Source of the DNA: JASHPR01 sp963749145
Lineage (GTDB): Bacteria; Actinomycetota; Actinomycetes; Streptosporangiales; Streptosporangiaceae
Assembly: GCA_963749145.1 (NCBI GenBank)
Contig: CAVVLN010000001.1
Coordinates: 1-64,000, forward strand
Length of the DNA: 64,000 nucleotides
Direction of reading: 5' to 3'
Shown: positions 10,495 to 20,374 of the stretch, piece by piece
How the letters are laid out: each line of letters opens with the position of its first letter
Numbering within the stretch: the stretch's first letter is position 1
Notes under the pieces: model-generated
Database searches by the model: none
What the model was told of the DNA's origin: nothing
Seen by the model: only the letters and a program-made list of their open reading frames with translations
Made by a program: the position numbers and the translations under genes

Positions 10495-11154
10495 GTGACG
10501 TGGCCCGGCGAGCCCGCATCCGGCGCGGATCCGGCCGAGGCGGAGGCGTACCGGATCCTTCGTTCCCGCATCGACCTGTCCCGCCTGCCTCCCCGCAGCC
10601 GGGACGTCGCCGAGCGGGTCATCTACGCGACCGCCGATTTCGACTACGCGACCGACCTGGTCTGCGACGAGGAGTCGCTCGTCGCGGCGGTGGCGGCGCT
10701 CGCGGCCGGGGCTCCGGTCGTCGCCGATTCCGCGATGGTGGCGGCCGGGATCACCGCCTGCCCGGTGGTCTGCAAGATCGGCGAGCCGCTGACCACCCGG
10801 CTGGCCCGGACGGCGGGCATCTCCCGTCCCGCGGCCGCGGTCCGGCTGGCCTTCGGCGAGGCGGGCCCCGGGGCGGTGTGGGTGGTGGGCGGCCCGCCCG
10901 CCGCGCTCACCGAGATCCTGACCCGGGGCGTGGAGCCGGCCTTCGTCATCGGCCTGCCTGCCGGGTTCGTCGGCGCGGCCGAGGCCAAGGACGCGCTGCG
11001 GGCCAGCGGGATCCCCTCGGTGAGTAACGTGTCGGAGAAGGGCGGCGCCGCCGTCGCCGCGGCGGCCTTCGACGCCTTGTTCCGGTCGGCCATGACCGAT
11101 GCCGGGCCGCGCGCGGGCGGCGGGGCCGCGCCAGCACCGGAAGGCGGGCGATGA
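10495..11154 (+). CDS. cobH: Precorrin-8X methylmutase
   Basis: 219-aa CobH/CbiC enzyme that moves a methyl group from C-11 to C-12 of the corrin ring to form hydrogenobyrinate or its cobalt analogue. Motifs: DFDYATDLVCDEESL, the conserved DSAMVAAGI with the substrate-binding region around it, and GLPAGFVGAAEAKDAL. The start is GTG 10495 with GGAGAGG 10 bases upstream; ATG 10488 is out of frame. The stop overlaps the next start (ATGA), so it is coupled to the BluB-CobT fusion. It carries a Pro/Gly-rich C-terminal tail. Confidence 0.92.
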   Translation: MTWPGEPASGADPAEAEAYRILRSRIDLSRLPPRSRDVAERVIYATADFDYATDLVCDEESLVAAVAALAAGAPVVADSAMVAAGITACPVVCKIGEPLTTRLARTAGISRPAAAVRLAFGEAGPGAVWVVGGPPAALTEILTRGVEPAFVIGLPAGFVGAAEAKDALRASGIPSVSNVSEKGGAAVAAAAFDALFRSAMTDAGPRAGGGAAPAPEGGR

Positions 11155-12884
11155 GCGAGCATTCGTACCCCGAGGAGCAGCGGGCGGCCGTCTACCGGGT
11201 CATCGAGGAGCGGCGCGACGTCCGCCGCGGCTTCCGGCCGGACCCGGTACCGCCCGAGGTGCTCACCCGCGTGATCGCCGCCGCGCACCGGGCGCCGTCG
11301 GTCGGGTTCTCCCAGCCCTGGGACTTCATCGTGATCACCGACCGGCCGCGGCGCGAGCGGATCAAGGCGCTGGCCGACCGGGCCCGGGCGCAGTACGCCG
11401 CGTCGCTGCCCGGGACCCGGGCCCTGGCCTTCGACAAGCTGAAGACCGAGGCGATCCTCGAGGCGCCGGTCAACATCGTGGTGACCTGCGACCCGACCCG
11501 CGGCGGCCGGCACACGCTCGGACGGCACAGCCAGCCGCAGACCGCGGCGTACTCCAGCGTGCTCGCGGTCGCGAACCTGTGGCTGGCCGCGCGGGCCGAG
11601 GGGCTCGGGGTCGGCTGGGTCAGCTTCTTCGGCGAGCGGGAGCTGGCGGCCGAGCTGGGCCTGCCCGCCCACCTCGAGGTGGTGGCCTACCTGTGCCTGG
11701 GCCAGGTGACCGAGTTCACCGCCGAGCCGGAACTGGCCGCGGCCGGCTGGGCGCGCCGGCGGCCGCTGGCCTGGGCGGTGCACGCCGAGGAGTATGGCCA
11801 CCGCGGGCTGCCCGGGCAGGAGGCCAGCCGCCTGCTGGACGACGTGCGCGCCGCGATCGGCCCGCCGGACGAGGCCGCGATGACCGCGGCGCGGGAGCGG
11901 CTGGACCGGATGACCAAGCCGCCGGGCTCGCTCGGCGCGCTGGAGGACGTGTCGGTCCGGCTGGCCGGGCTGGCCGGCTGCTGCCCGCCGCCGATGCCGG
12001 AGCCGGCCGCGGTGGCGGTCTTCGCGGCCGATCACGGCGTGCACGCGCAGCAGGTCACGCCGTGGCCGCAGGAGGTCACGGCGCAGATGGTGGCCAACTT
12101 CCTGGCCGGCGGCGCGGTCGTGAACGCGTTCGCCGCGCAGGCCGGGGCCGAGGTCGTGGTGGTCGACGTGGGCGTCCGCGAGGACCTGGATAACGTGCCG
12201 GGGCTGCTGCCCCGCAAGATCGCGCCGGGCACCGCCGACTTCACCGCGGGCCCGGCGATGACCCGCGCGCAGGCCGAGGCCGCGATCGCGACCGGGGCCG
12301 AGGTGGCCCGCGACCTGGTCGCCGCGGGCAACCGGTGCCTGCTCACCGGCGACATGGGGATCGCGAACACGACCGCGTCGGCCGCGCTGGTCTGCGCGTT
12401 CACCGGACGCGACCCGGCCGAGGTCACCGGGCGCGGCACCGGGATCGACGACGCCACCTACGCCAGGAAGGTCGACGTCGTCCGCCGGGGGCTGGCGCGG
12501 CACCAACCGGATCCCGCCGACCCGGTCGGGGTGCTGGCCGCGTTCGGCGGGTTCGAGCACGCCGCGCTGGCCGGGTTCATCCTCGGCGGCGCGGCGCTGC
12601 GGACCCCGGTGATCCTGGACGGCGTGATCGCGGGCGCCGCCGCCCTGGCCGCCGAGGCGCTCGCTCCCGGCGCGACCGGCTGCTGCCTGGCCGGGCACCG
12701 CAGCGCCGAGCCCGGGCATGCGGTTACGCTTGATCACCTGGGCCTGCGGCCGCTGGTCGACCTCGGGCTGCGGCTCGGCGAGGGTACCGGGGCCCTGCTC
12801 GCGCTGCCGATCGCGGCCAGCGCGGTCCGGGCGCTGCGGGAGGTCGCCACGTTCGACTCGGCCGGGGTCACCGACAAGGGCTGA
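11151..12884 (+). CDS. cobT: BluB-CobT fusion: DMB synthase / nicotinate-nucleotide:DMB phosphoribosyltransferase
   Basis: 577-aa bifunctional protein. Residues ~1-220 are BluB, a flavin-destructase that makes 5,6-dimethylbenzimidazole from FMN (RRDVRRGFRPDPV, RAPSVGFSQPWDFI). Residues ~235-577 are CobT, which makes alpha-ribazole phosphate from DMB and nicotinate mononucleotide (TKPPGSLGALE, GDMGIANTTASAAL, GCCLAGHRSAEPGH). The fusion lets a protein make and activate the lower ligand of B12. It is continuous, with no frameshift, between cobH and a CysG-type gene. Coupled to cobH by an ATGA overlap. Confidence 0.93.
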   Translation: MSEHSYPEEQRAAVYRVIEERRDVRRGFRPDPVPPEVLTRVIAAAHRAPSVGFSQPWDFIVITDRPRRERIKALADRARAQYAASLPGTRALAFDKLKTEAILEAPVNIVVTCDPTRGGRHTLGRHSQPQTAAYSSVLAVANLWLAARAEGLGVGWVSFFGERELAAELGLPAHLEVVAYLCLGQVTEFTAEPELAAAGWARRRPLAWAVHAEEYGHRGLPGQEASRLLDDVRAAIGPPDEAAMTAARERLDRMTKPPGSLGALEDVSVRLAGLAGCCPPPMPEPAAVAVFAADHGVHAQQVTPWPQEVTAQMVANFLAGGAVVNAFAAQAGAEVVVVDVGVREDLDNVPGLLPRKIAPGTADFTAGPAMTRAQAEAAIATGAEVARDLVAAGNRCLLTGDMGIANTTASAALVCAFTGRDPAEVTGRGTGIDDATYARKVDVVRRGLARHQPDPADPVGVLAAFGGFEHAALAGFILGGAALRTPVILDGVIAGAAALAAEALAPGATGCCLAGHRSAEPGHAVTLDHLGLRPLVDLGLRLGEGTGALLALPIAASAVRALREVATFDSAGVTDKG

Positions 12885-12931
12885 CCGGCCGGGCAGGCCC
12901 GGGCAGCATCGGTGAAGGAGCGCGCACTCTC

Positions 12932-14361
12932 ATGGCCGGCACGGATCATCCGCCGTACCTGCTGGCGCTCCGGCTGGCGGGCCGCCGGGTGACGATCATC
13001 GGCGGCGGCGCGGTGGCCGCGCGGCGGATCCCGGCCCTGCTGGAATCCGGGGCCGAGGTGACCGTGATCTCGCCGGAGCTCAGCCCCCCGGTGGCCGGGC
13101 TGGCCGCCGCGGGGCAGGTCCGCTGGGCCAGGCGCGGCTACGCTCCCGGCGACTGCGCCGGATCCTGGCTGGTCGGCGCGTACGCCAGCGACCGGGAGGT
13201 CAACGCGGCGGTCGCGGCCGAGGCGGACGCGGCCGGGATCTGGTGCGTGCGGGCCGATGACGCCGCGGCCTCCCGCGCCTGGACGCCGGCCTCGGGGCGC
13301 TCCGGCGGCGTGCAGGTCGGCGTCGTGAGCGGCGATCCGCCCCGCAGCGCGCGAATCCGCAACGCGATAGTCGCGGGCCTGGCCACCGGCGCGCTGCCGG
13401 CCGGCCAGGCCCCGGCTGGCCGCCCGGTACCGGGCCAGGCCGCGGCGGCCGGGCCGGGCCGGGGCGGCGTGGCGCTGGTCGGCGGCGGGCCCGGCGACCC
13501 GGGCCTGATCACCGTGCGCGGCCGCCACCTGCTGCGCCAGGCCGACGTGGTCATCGCCGACCGGCTCGCCCCGCGGTCGCTGCTGGCCGGGCTGGGGCCC
13601 GATGTCGAGATCATCGACGCGGCCAAGGTGCCCCGGGGCGAGGCCACCCCGCAGGAGCACATCAACCGGCTGCTGGTCTCCCACGCCCTGGCCGGCCGCT
13701 CGTGGTCCGGCTGAAGGGCGGCGACCCGTTCGTCTTCGGCCGGGGCGGCGAGGAGGTCCTCGCCTGCCTGCGGGCCGGCATCACGGTCACGGTCGTTCCC
13801 GGGGTGTCCAGCGTCTCCGCCGTGCCCGCCGCCGCGGGCGTCCCGCTCACCCACCGCGGGATCACGCAGGAGTTCACGGTGGTGTCGGCGCACGTCGCGC
13901 CGGGCGCCGCCGGGTCGTCGGTGGACTGGCCGGCCCTGGCGTCCGCGCCGGCCACGCTGGTGCTGCTGATGGCCACCGAGCACCTGGCCGCGATAGCCGA
14001 TACCCTCATCAGACACGGACGTCCCGCCCGGACCCCGGTTTCCGTTATCGCGGACGGTACCCTGCCCTCGCAGCGCACAATTAACGCAAGACTGGATACT
14101 GTAGCCCGGGATGTCACCAGGGCCGGCCTGGGACCTCCGGCGGTCGTGGTGGTAGGAGAGGTCGTGACCGTCTCCGAGCAGATCTTCGAGCTTTGCGGCG
14201 GGCGGGCGGGCCCGGCCCCGTGGGGCACGTTCGTGCCCGGCCGCGGGCTGGGCACGGCGGAAGGGCTGGGCGCGGCGGAAGGGCTGGGCGCGGCGGGGGA
14301 AGACGGCGCGGCAGGAGGGCTGGGCCCGGCGGGGAGACAGAGCGGGGAGCGCGATGACTGA
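12932..14361 (+). CDS. cobA: Uroporphyrinogen-III C-methyltransferase / precorrin-2 dehydrogenase (CysG/CobA type), frameshifted
   Basis: Makes precorrin-2, and probably sirohydrochlorin, for B12 and siroheme. The N-terminal ~150 residues are a Rossmann precorrin-2 dehydrogenase/ferrochelatase module (VTIIGGGAVAARRIPALLE). Residues from ~180 are the SAM methyltransferase (VALVGGGPGDPGLITVRG, then VVRLKGGDPFVFGRGGEE). A single-base frame change near 13700 separates the two parts of the SUMT domain, at the conserved VVRLKGGDPF. AAGGAG precedes ATG 12932. The C-terminal tail repeats GLGAAE in 18-base units (about 14246-14300) and overlaps the next start by 8 bases. Confidence 0.87.
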
Positions 14362-16290
14362 GCGACCGGGCGTGGCCGCCCCGGTGCCGCCCGGTGGTGC
14401 CGAGGCCGGCCAGCCCGGGCCCGATCCCCGCGGCGGCCCGGGCGTCCCGCCGCCGGCCGCGGGCGTCCCCGGGCCCGACGAGGTCGAGCCGCACGTCCGG
14501 GTAGACGGCCGCCGGCTCGAGTCGGCCCTGCTCGCGCTCAGGCATGCGATCGTCGAGGTCCCGCTGAGCCTGGAGGCGCCCGGCGTCGACGAGGCCCGGG
14601 CCGAGCGGCGCAAGCTGCTCAGCCAGATCGACGACTACCTGCTCCCGCGGCTGCGCCAGTCCGGGGCGCCGATCCTGGTCGCCCTGGTCGGATCCACCGG
14701 CGCGGGGAAGTCGACGCTGATGAACAGCCTGGTCGGCGCCCAGGTCAGCAACACCGGGACGCGCCTGCCCACGACGAACAGCCCGGTGCTCGCCTGTCAC
14801 CCCGGCGACGCGAGGTGGTTCGCCGAGAACGTGTTCCTGCCCACCCTGCCCCGGGTGCGCCAGCAGGGCCTGGCCATGCCCGGGCGCGACGGGCTGCTCG
14901 TGCTGGCCGAGAACGCGGGCATGCCGGAAGGCGTGGCGCTGCTGGACACGCCGGACATCGACTCGGTGGTGCAGGCGCACCGCGAGTTCGCGCACCAGTT
15001 CCTCGACGCGTCCGACCTGTGGCTGTTCATGACGAGCGCCAGCCGGTACGCGGACGCGGCCGTGTGGGAACTGCTGCAGCAGGCCAGGGAGCGGGACGCG
15101 GCCCTGGCGATCGTGCTGTCCCGGGTCGCGCCCGCGGCCGCCCGGCAGCTCAGCGGGCATTTCGACGCGATGCTCGAGGCCAACGGCCTGGCCGGGGTCC
15201 AGCGTTTCATGATCGCGGAGACCGTGCTCGACGACGGCATGCTGCCGCCCGAGATCTACGGCCCGGTCCGCCGGTGGCTCGACGAGACCTCGGACCTGCA
15301 GGAGCGGCGGATCGCGGTGCTGACCCAGACCATGTCGGGCGTGCTGGACACGTTCCGCTCCCGGGTCCCCGCCCTGGCCGCGCAGGTGGACAACCAGCTG
15401 GCCCGGCGCGCCGAGTTGCTGGCCCAGGCCGACGGCTGCTACTCGGCCGGGCTGGCCGAGTTCGACGAGGCGACCAGGAACGGCTCGCTGCTGCGCGGCG
15501 AGATCCTGGCCCGGTGGCAGGACTTCACCGGCACCGGGGACCTGCTGCGCATGCTGCAGGTGCGCCGCAGCGGCCTGGCCGCCCGGCCGCGCAAGCGGCG
15601 CATCCCGGCCCGGGCCAAGGCGCTCAAGAGCGCGGTGCGCGACGGGCTGGAGACGCTGGTCGCCGCGCTCGCCGACCGGGCCGCCGAGGACACCGTGGCC
15701 AGGTGGCAGCAGCACGACACGGGCGCCGCGCTGCTCGGCGAGGTCGCGGCCGCCGCCCGCCCGCCCGACGCACCCCCCTTCGACCTGGTCGCCGGGCTGG
15801 ACTTCCTCCCGGCCAGCCAGGCCGCGCGGGCCGGGGCCGCCGGGCCGGCCGCGTGGCCGCCCTGGCCAGGTCCTCCGCGGACCTGCCCGCCGGCGCCGCC
15901 CAGGCGATCAGCGCCTGGCAAGATCATGTGATGGAGCTGGTGCGGGCGGAGAACGTGACCAAGCGGTCGGTCGCGCGCGTGGTCTCGTTCGACGAGGAGT
16001 CGCTGGCGCTGGTGCTCACGATCGGCATGCTCGGGTACGGCGCGGGCGCGGTGGCGGTCACCGAGGGCACCAGCGCCGTGCCGCAGCGCCTGCTCACCTC
16101 GCTGTTCGGCGCCGGGCTGCTGCGCGACCTCGGGGCGCGGGCCCGGCTGGACCTGCACGACCGGGTCAGCCTGCTCTTCCGCGAGGAGATGCAGCGCTTC
16201 GCCGACATCGTCAGCGCGGCGGGCGCGCCGGACGGCAACATCGCGGCTGATCTGGTGCAGGCGGCCGAGGCGCTCGAGGCGGCCCGATGA
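14354..16290 (+). CDS. Dynamin-like GTPase, first of pair (frameshifted)
   Basis: About 645 aa once a frame change near 15845 is joined. The P-loop GSTGAGKSTLMNSLVG is at residues 113-128, then LLDTPDIDSVV (G3) and IVLSRV (G4-like). A Pro/Gly-rich ~45-residue leader precedes the G domain; the rest is helical with a possible hydrophobic patch (LALVLTIGMLGYGAGAVAV). Paired GTPases of this kind in Streptomyces (DynA/DynB) stabilise FtsZ ladders during sporulation septation. The pairing here, with an ATGA overlap to the second GTPase, supports that role, but identity to DynA or DynB is inferred. Confidence 0.78.
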
Positions 16291-18199
16291 CCGACGGCGG
16301 GCCGCCGTGGCGCATATTCGGCGCCGAGACGCCGGAGCCCGAGACGGCCGACCCTGCGACGGGCCTGCCCAAGCGGGCCGGGCCGAGGCGCGCCGCGCCC
16401 GCCTGGGCCTGGCCGGCCGGGCCGCGGCCGGATGACGCGACGCCGCCGTGGGAGCGGCCGGACGCGGGTGAGGGACCCTACCCCGGGCCGCCCGGGCCCG
16501 GCCTGCCGGGTCACCGGTGCTCGGGCTGTCGGCCCGGCTGACCGCGCTGGCCCGGCTGATCCAGATCGCGTCCAGCCGGGCCCGCGGCAACGGGTTCAGC
16601 CGGGACCTGCTGCGTGACGCCGAGGACCTGGTCGAACGGGCCGGCGAGCGGCTGCGGCTGTCCGCCGGCGATACCGTCGTGGCGCTGGCCGGCGGCACCG
16701 GCAGCGGCAAGTCCTCGGTGTTCAACCAGCTGGCCGGCGCTGACTTCTCCGCGGTCGGGGTGACCAGGCCGGTCACCCGGGAGGCGCACGCCTGCGTGTG
16801 GGGGGCGTCGGGTTCCGGGCCGCTGCTGGACTGGCTGGAGGTGCCGCGCCGGTACCGGTACGCCCGGGGCAGCGCGCTGGACAGCGGCGAGGCCTCGCTG
16901 AACGGGCTCGTCCTGCTCGACCTGCCCGACCACGACTCGGTCGTCGGCGGCGCGTCCGGCCAGGTCGACCGGCTGATCGGGATGGCCGACCTCATGGTGT
17001 GGGTGCTGGACCCGCAGAAGTACGCCGACGCGGCCGTGCACCGCCGGTATCTTGTCCCGCTGGCCGGCCACTCCTCGGTGATCGCGGTGGTGCTGAACCA
17101 GTCGGACCTGCTCAGCGCCGAGCAGACCGAGGACTGCGCGGGCGACCTGCGCCGCCTGCTCGATGCCGAGGGGCTGCACGAGGCCACGGTGTTCGTCACC
17201 TCCGCGGTCACCGGCGCGGGCCTGGACCAGCTGCGCAAGCTGCTCACCGAGACCGTGTCCGAGCGGCGGGCCACGCTGGCCCGGATCTCGGCCGACCTGG
17301 ACGGCATCGCGGCGGAATTCGCCCCTTACGCGGCCGAGCCGGCCGGGGAAGGGGCGGACCGCCCGCAGGCCGGCGGCCCGGCGGCGGAGGGCGCGGCCAC
17401 GGCGGACGCGGCGGCGGTTCCCCCCGGCGCCATCGCCAGGCTGGTGGACGCGTTCGCCCGGGCCGCGGGCGTCTCGGCGGTGGCCGAGGCGCTGCAGAGC
17501 GCGCGCGAGCTGCGGGCCGCCGACTACGTCGGCTGGCCCATCGCCTGGCTGGCGGCCCGGCTCACCGGGCGCGACCCGATGCGCAAGATCCGGCTCGGCC
17601 GGCTCTGGGCCGAGGTCAAGAGCATGACCGCGGGGCCGTCCGGGGCGCAGCAGGCGGAGATCGACAACGCGCTCACCCAGCTCGCGGACGAGATCGGCCC
17701 GCCGCTGCCGAGGCCCTGGTCGCAGACGACGCGGGCGGCCGTGCGGTCCCGGGCGGACCAGATCCCCGGGGCGCTCGGCACCGCCATGGGCGAGTCGCTC
17801 CCCGACGAGAACAAGATCATGCCCTGGTGGCGGCTGATCGGGGCGGTGCAGGGACTGCTGCTCGGCTGCGTGATCGTGAGCCTGGCCTGGATCGTGGCGC
17901 TGCTGATCTTCGGCGTCTTCCGCGCCGGCGGCAATGTGCCCCGGCTGTTCAGCGACGCGTCCCTGCTGCCCTGGATCATCATCATGATCGCGGCGTTCCT
18001 CCTGCTCGGCTGGCTGACCGCGGCCGGCTGCATGAACGTGGTGCGCTCGGCGGCCGAGCGCGAGAGCGAGCGGGTGCGCCAGACCATGCGGGCCAGGATC
18101 GAGGATGTCGCCCGCGAGATGGCCGTCGCCCCCGCCGAGCAGGAACTCGCCACCTGCCGGCGGTTCCGCGACGAACTCCGGGTCGCGGCCGGCGCGTGA
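16287..18199 (+). CDS. Membrane-anchored dynamin-like GTPase, second of pair (frameshifted near N-terminus)
   Basis: GTPase with P-loop ALAGGTGSGKSSVFNQLAG, switch/G3 region LLDLPDHDSVV and G4-like VVLNQSDLL. Two transmembrane segments lie near the C-terminus (LLLGCVIVSLAWIVALLIF; LPWIIIMIAAFLLLGWL), as in a dynamin paddle. The likely start is ATG 16287, overlapping the stop of the first GTPase; its Pro-rich leader runs about 73 codons, then an indel near 16505 shifts the frame into the G domain. If there is no error, the protein would start at GTG 16517 (560 aa). Both belong to one operon, probably acting at septa. Confidence 0.8.
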
Positions 18200-18208
18200 C
18201 CGGCCCGG

Positions 18209-18946
18209 TCAGGAGGCGTCCGGCAGGACCCGCGGCTCGATCCGCTCCTCCTTGGCCTCGCCGTCCTGCCTGACCACCCGGTAGGCGCCCTTGCCGCGGA
18301 CCTCGGTGACCGCCTCGGCGAACTCGCTTCCCCGGTAGAGGATGCCGACGCCGTCGTCGGTCGCGTAGCCGTCGGGCAGGTCGCCCGCGGCGATCAGCCG
18401 CTGCAGCAGCGGGCGGCGCTGCTCCTCGGAGTCGTAGTGCACGCCCGCCGAGAACGGCACGAAGGCGAGCCCGTTGGTGACCGGCCGCAGGTCGGGACCG
18501 AACGAGTCCGTGGTGCCGCCGACGTGCCAGCACACCGACCCGGCGGATACCCCGCCCAGCACCACCCCGGCCTGCCACGCCTGGCGCAGCGGCTCGTCCA
18601 GGCCGTGCAGCCGCCACACGGCCAGCAAGTTGGCCACGCTGCCGCCGCCGACCCAGACCACGTCCTGGCCGAGCAGCAGTGATGCCGGGTCCCCGGTGGT
18701 CGGCATGGGGAACAGGTTCAGGTGCGTGACGGTCATCCCCGCGGCCTCGCCCGCCTCGCTGAACAAGGCGTTGAACCACAGCTGATCCCCGCCGGCGGTG
18801 CCGACGTGGCAGATCCGCGGGGCCCGGCCGGTGACGCCGGACAGCTCGACCGCGAACCGGATCAGCGGGGCGAAACCGAACATGGTGCGCGACCCCCGGC
18901 GCAGTCCGCCCGAGGTGGCCAGGATCGTGGGCTCGCTGGCTGGCAT
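18209..18946 (-). CDS. Peptidase E-like protein (family S51)
   Basis: 245-aa class I glutamine-amidotransferase-like peptidase. The nucleophile elbow is GVSAGSVCW (Ser), preceded by DVVWVGGGSVANLLAVWR, both typical of PepE (Asp-X dipeptidase) and its relatives. Cytoplasmic; no signal peptide. ATG 18946 (MPASEPTILATSGG) is chosen over the longer Arg-rich extension upstream because the domain begins there. It is convergent with the GTPase operon (10-base gap). Confidence 0.85.
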   Translation of the reverse strand: MPASEPTILATSGGLRRGSRTMFGFAPLIRFAVELSGVTGRAPRICHVGTAGGDQLWFNALFSEAGEAAGMTVTHLNLFPMPTTGDPASLLLGQDVVWVGGGSVANLLAVWRLHGLDEPLRQAWQAGVVLGGVSAGSVCWHVGGTTDSFGPDLRPVTNGLAFVPFSAGVHYDSEEQRRPLLQRLIAAGDLPDGYATDDGVGILYRGSEFAEAVTEVRGKGAYRVVRQDGEAKEERIEPRVLPDAS

Positions 18947-19116
18947 TCCCCGAATGTACCGAATGGGCCCGCGGGCCTCCGGGGCGCCCCGATCCGGCCT
19001 CACCGCGCGCGCCCAGGGCGGCCGGCGGCGGTGCGTGAAGAACGGTGGTCTGGATCGGGCCGCTGGTGTTGCACACCTGTGTAATGTTGTAATTGACACG
19101 TTAGCGGGAGGTCGGC

Positions 19117-20064
19117 ATGGATCCCGAAGAGCCGCTGGACTCGTACTCCCGGGTGGTCTCCGGCGTGGCCGCCGAGCTCACCCCGAAGGTGGCCAGCCTG
19201 CGCGTGCGGCAGGCGGGCCGACGGGACGGCCGGGGCGGGGAGAGCCTCGGCTCGGCCGTCGTGTTCACCGGGGACGGGTTCCTGCTCACCAACGCGCACG
19301 TGGTCGGGGGCGCCCAGGGCGGCACGGCGCTGTTCGCCGACGGCACCAGCGCCCCGTTCACCGTGGTCGGCTCCGACCCGCTGTCCGACCTCGCGGTGGT
19401 GCGCGCGGGCGGGCCCACGCCGCCGCCGGCCGAGCTCGGCGAGGCGGACAAGCTCGTCGTGGGCCAGCTGGTGGTGGCCGTGGGCAGCCCGCTCGGCCTG
19501 GCCGGCTCGGTGACCGCGGGCGTGGTGAGCGCGGTCGGGCGGTCGCTGCCGACCCGCGGCCGGGAAGCCGGGCTGGTCGAGGACGTGATCCAGACCGATG
19601 CCGCGCTCAACCCGGGCAATTCGGGCGGCGCGCTCGCGGACGCGAGCTCACGGGTGGTGGGCATCAACACGGCGGTGGCCGGCGTCGGGCTCGGCCTGGC
19701 GGTTCCGGTGAACGCCACGACCAGGCGGATCATCTCCGCGCTGATGCGCGACGGCCGGGTCCGGCGCGCGTACCTGGGGCTGGTCAGCGTGCCCGAGCCA
19801 CTGCCGGCCGCGCTGCAGGAGCGGTTCGGCCGGCGCAGCGGCCTGCGGGTGGCCGAGGTGGTGGCGGGCGGGCCCGCCGCCCGGGCCGGCCTGCGGCCCG
19901 GGGACCTGCTGATCAGCGCGGGCGGGCGGCCGGTGCAGAAGGCGCAGGACCTGCAGCGGCTGATGTTCGGCGAGGCGATCGGGCAGCCCCTGCCGATCAC
20001 GGTGCTGCGCAACGGCGCCCTGGTGGACGTGATCGCCGAGCCGTCGGAGCGCGTGGCGGCGTAA
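19117..20064 (+). CDS. HtrA/DegP-like serine protease with PDZ domain, no membrane anchor
   Basis: 315-aa trypsin-like (S1C) protease. The triad is visible: His in LLTNAHVVGG, Asp in DPLSDLAVVR, Ser in NPGNSGGALAD. A PDZ domain occupies residues ~225-305 (GLRVAEVVAGGPAARAGLRPGDLLI). Family members degrade or refold damaged proteins, usually outside the membrane. Here there is no signal peptide or transmembrane helix: the protein begins MDPEEPLDSYS behind a clear GGGAGG, so it is probably cytoplasmic unless the start is misread. It stands alone, with an AT-richer upstream region (19070-19100). Confidence 0.88.
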   Translation: MDPEEPLDSYSRVVSGVAAELTPKVASLRVRQAGRRDGRGGESLGSAVVFTGDGFLLTNAHVVGGAQGGTALFADGTSAPFTVVGSDPLSDLAVVRAGGPTPPPAELGEADKLVVGQLVVAVGSPLGLAGSVTAGVVSAVGRSLPTRGREAGLVEDVIQTDAALNPGNSGGALADASSRVVGINTAVAGVGLGLAVPVNATTRRIISALMRDGRVRRAYLGLVSVPEPLPAALQERFGRRSGLRVAEVVAGGPAARAGLRPGDLLISAGGRPVQKAQDLQRLMFGEAIGQPLPITVLRNGALVDVIAEPSERVAA

Positions 20065-20103
20065 CTGCGGTAATTCCCGGGGGGCGACCGCCAGCACCCC
20101 GGC

Positions 20104-20175
20104 CGCGCGGCAGCGACCCCCAGTACCCTCTGCAGCGCGGCAGCGATCCCCAGCACCCCCTGCAGCGCGGCATCA
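20104..20175. repeat. 30-bp tandem repeat (2+ copies) upstream of ssb
   Basis: Two near-identical 30-base units beginning GCGCGGCAGCGA and ending CCCTCTGCA / CCCCCTGCA, followed by a partial third. They lie in the 310-base spacer between the HtrA-like gene and ssb, which otherwise holds the DnaA-box-like sites below and no gene that I can see. Confidence 0.7.
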
Positions 20176-20204
20176 TCTCATACGGGGGTGCCGGCTGCGG
20201 TCCG

Positions 20205-20243
20205 TCGTCCACAGCCGGGCCCGGCGGCGTGCGGTTATCCACA
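20205..20243 (+). promoter_or_regulatory. Two DnaA-box-like sites upstream of ssb
   Basis: TTATCCACA at 20235-20243 is an exact match to the E. coli consensus DnaA box; TCGTCCACA at 20205-20213 differs by one base from the Streptomyces-type TTGTCCACA. They are 30 bases apart in the same orientation, about 130-170 bases upstream of the ssb start. They may tie ssb transcription to DnaA. A chance match is possible. Confidence 0.45.
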
Positions 20244-20374
20244 GGGCGCGGCAGCGGCCGTGCCCGGGACCGGCTGGCCGGCGAGTGTGGTGGGCAGCCC
20301 GGCGGCGCGGTGCCGCGGCGGCGGCAGCCCGTGCGCGATCGGCGCCCGGTGCCGCAGAGCCCTGGAGGAACGCG

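Noticed and set aside
10644..12737. A 697-codon minus-strand frame opposite cobH/bluB-cobT
   Set aside because: The composition is that of an antisense shadow (His/Arg/Gly/Pro-rich, no domain), while the plus strand holds clear corrinoid enzymes.
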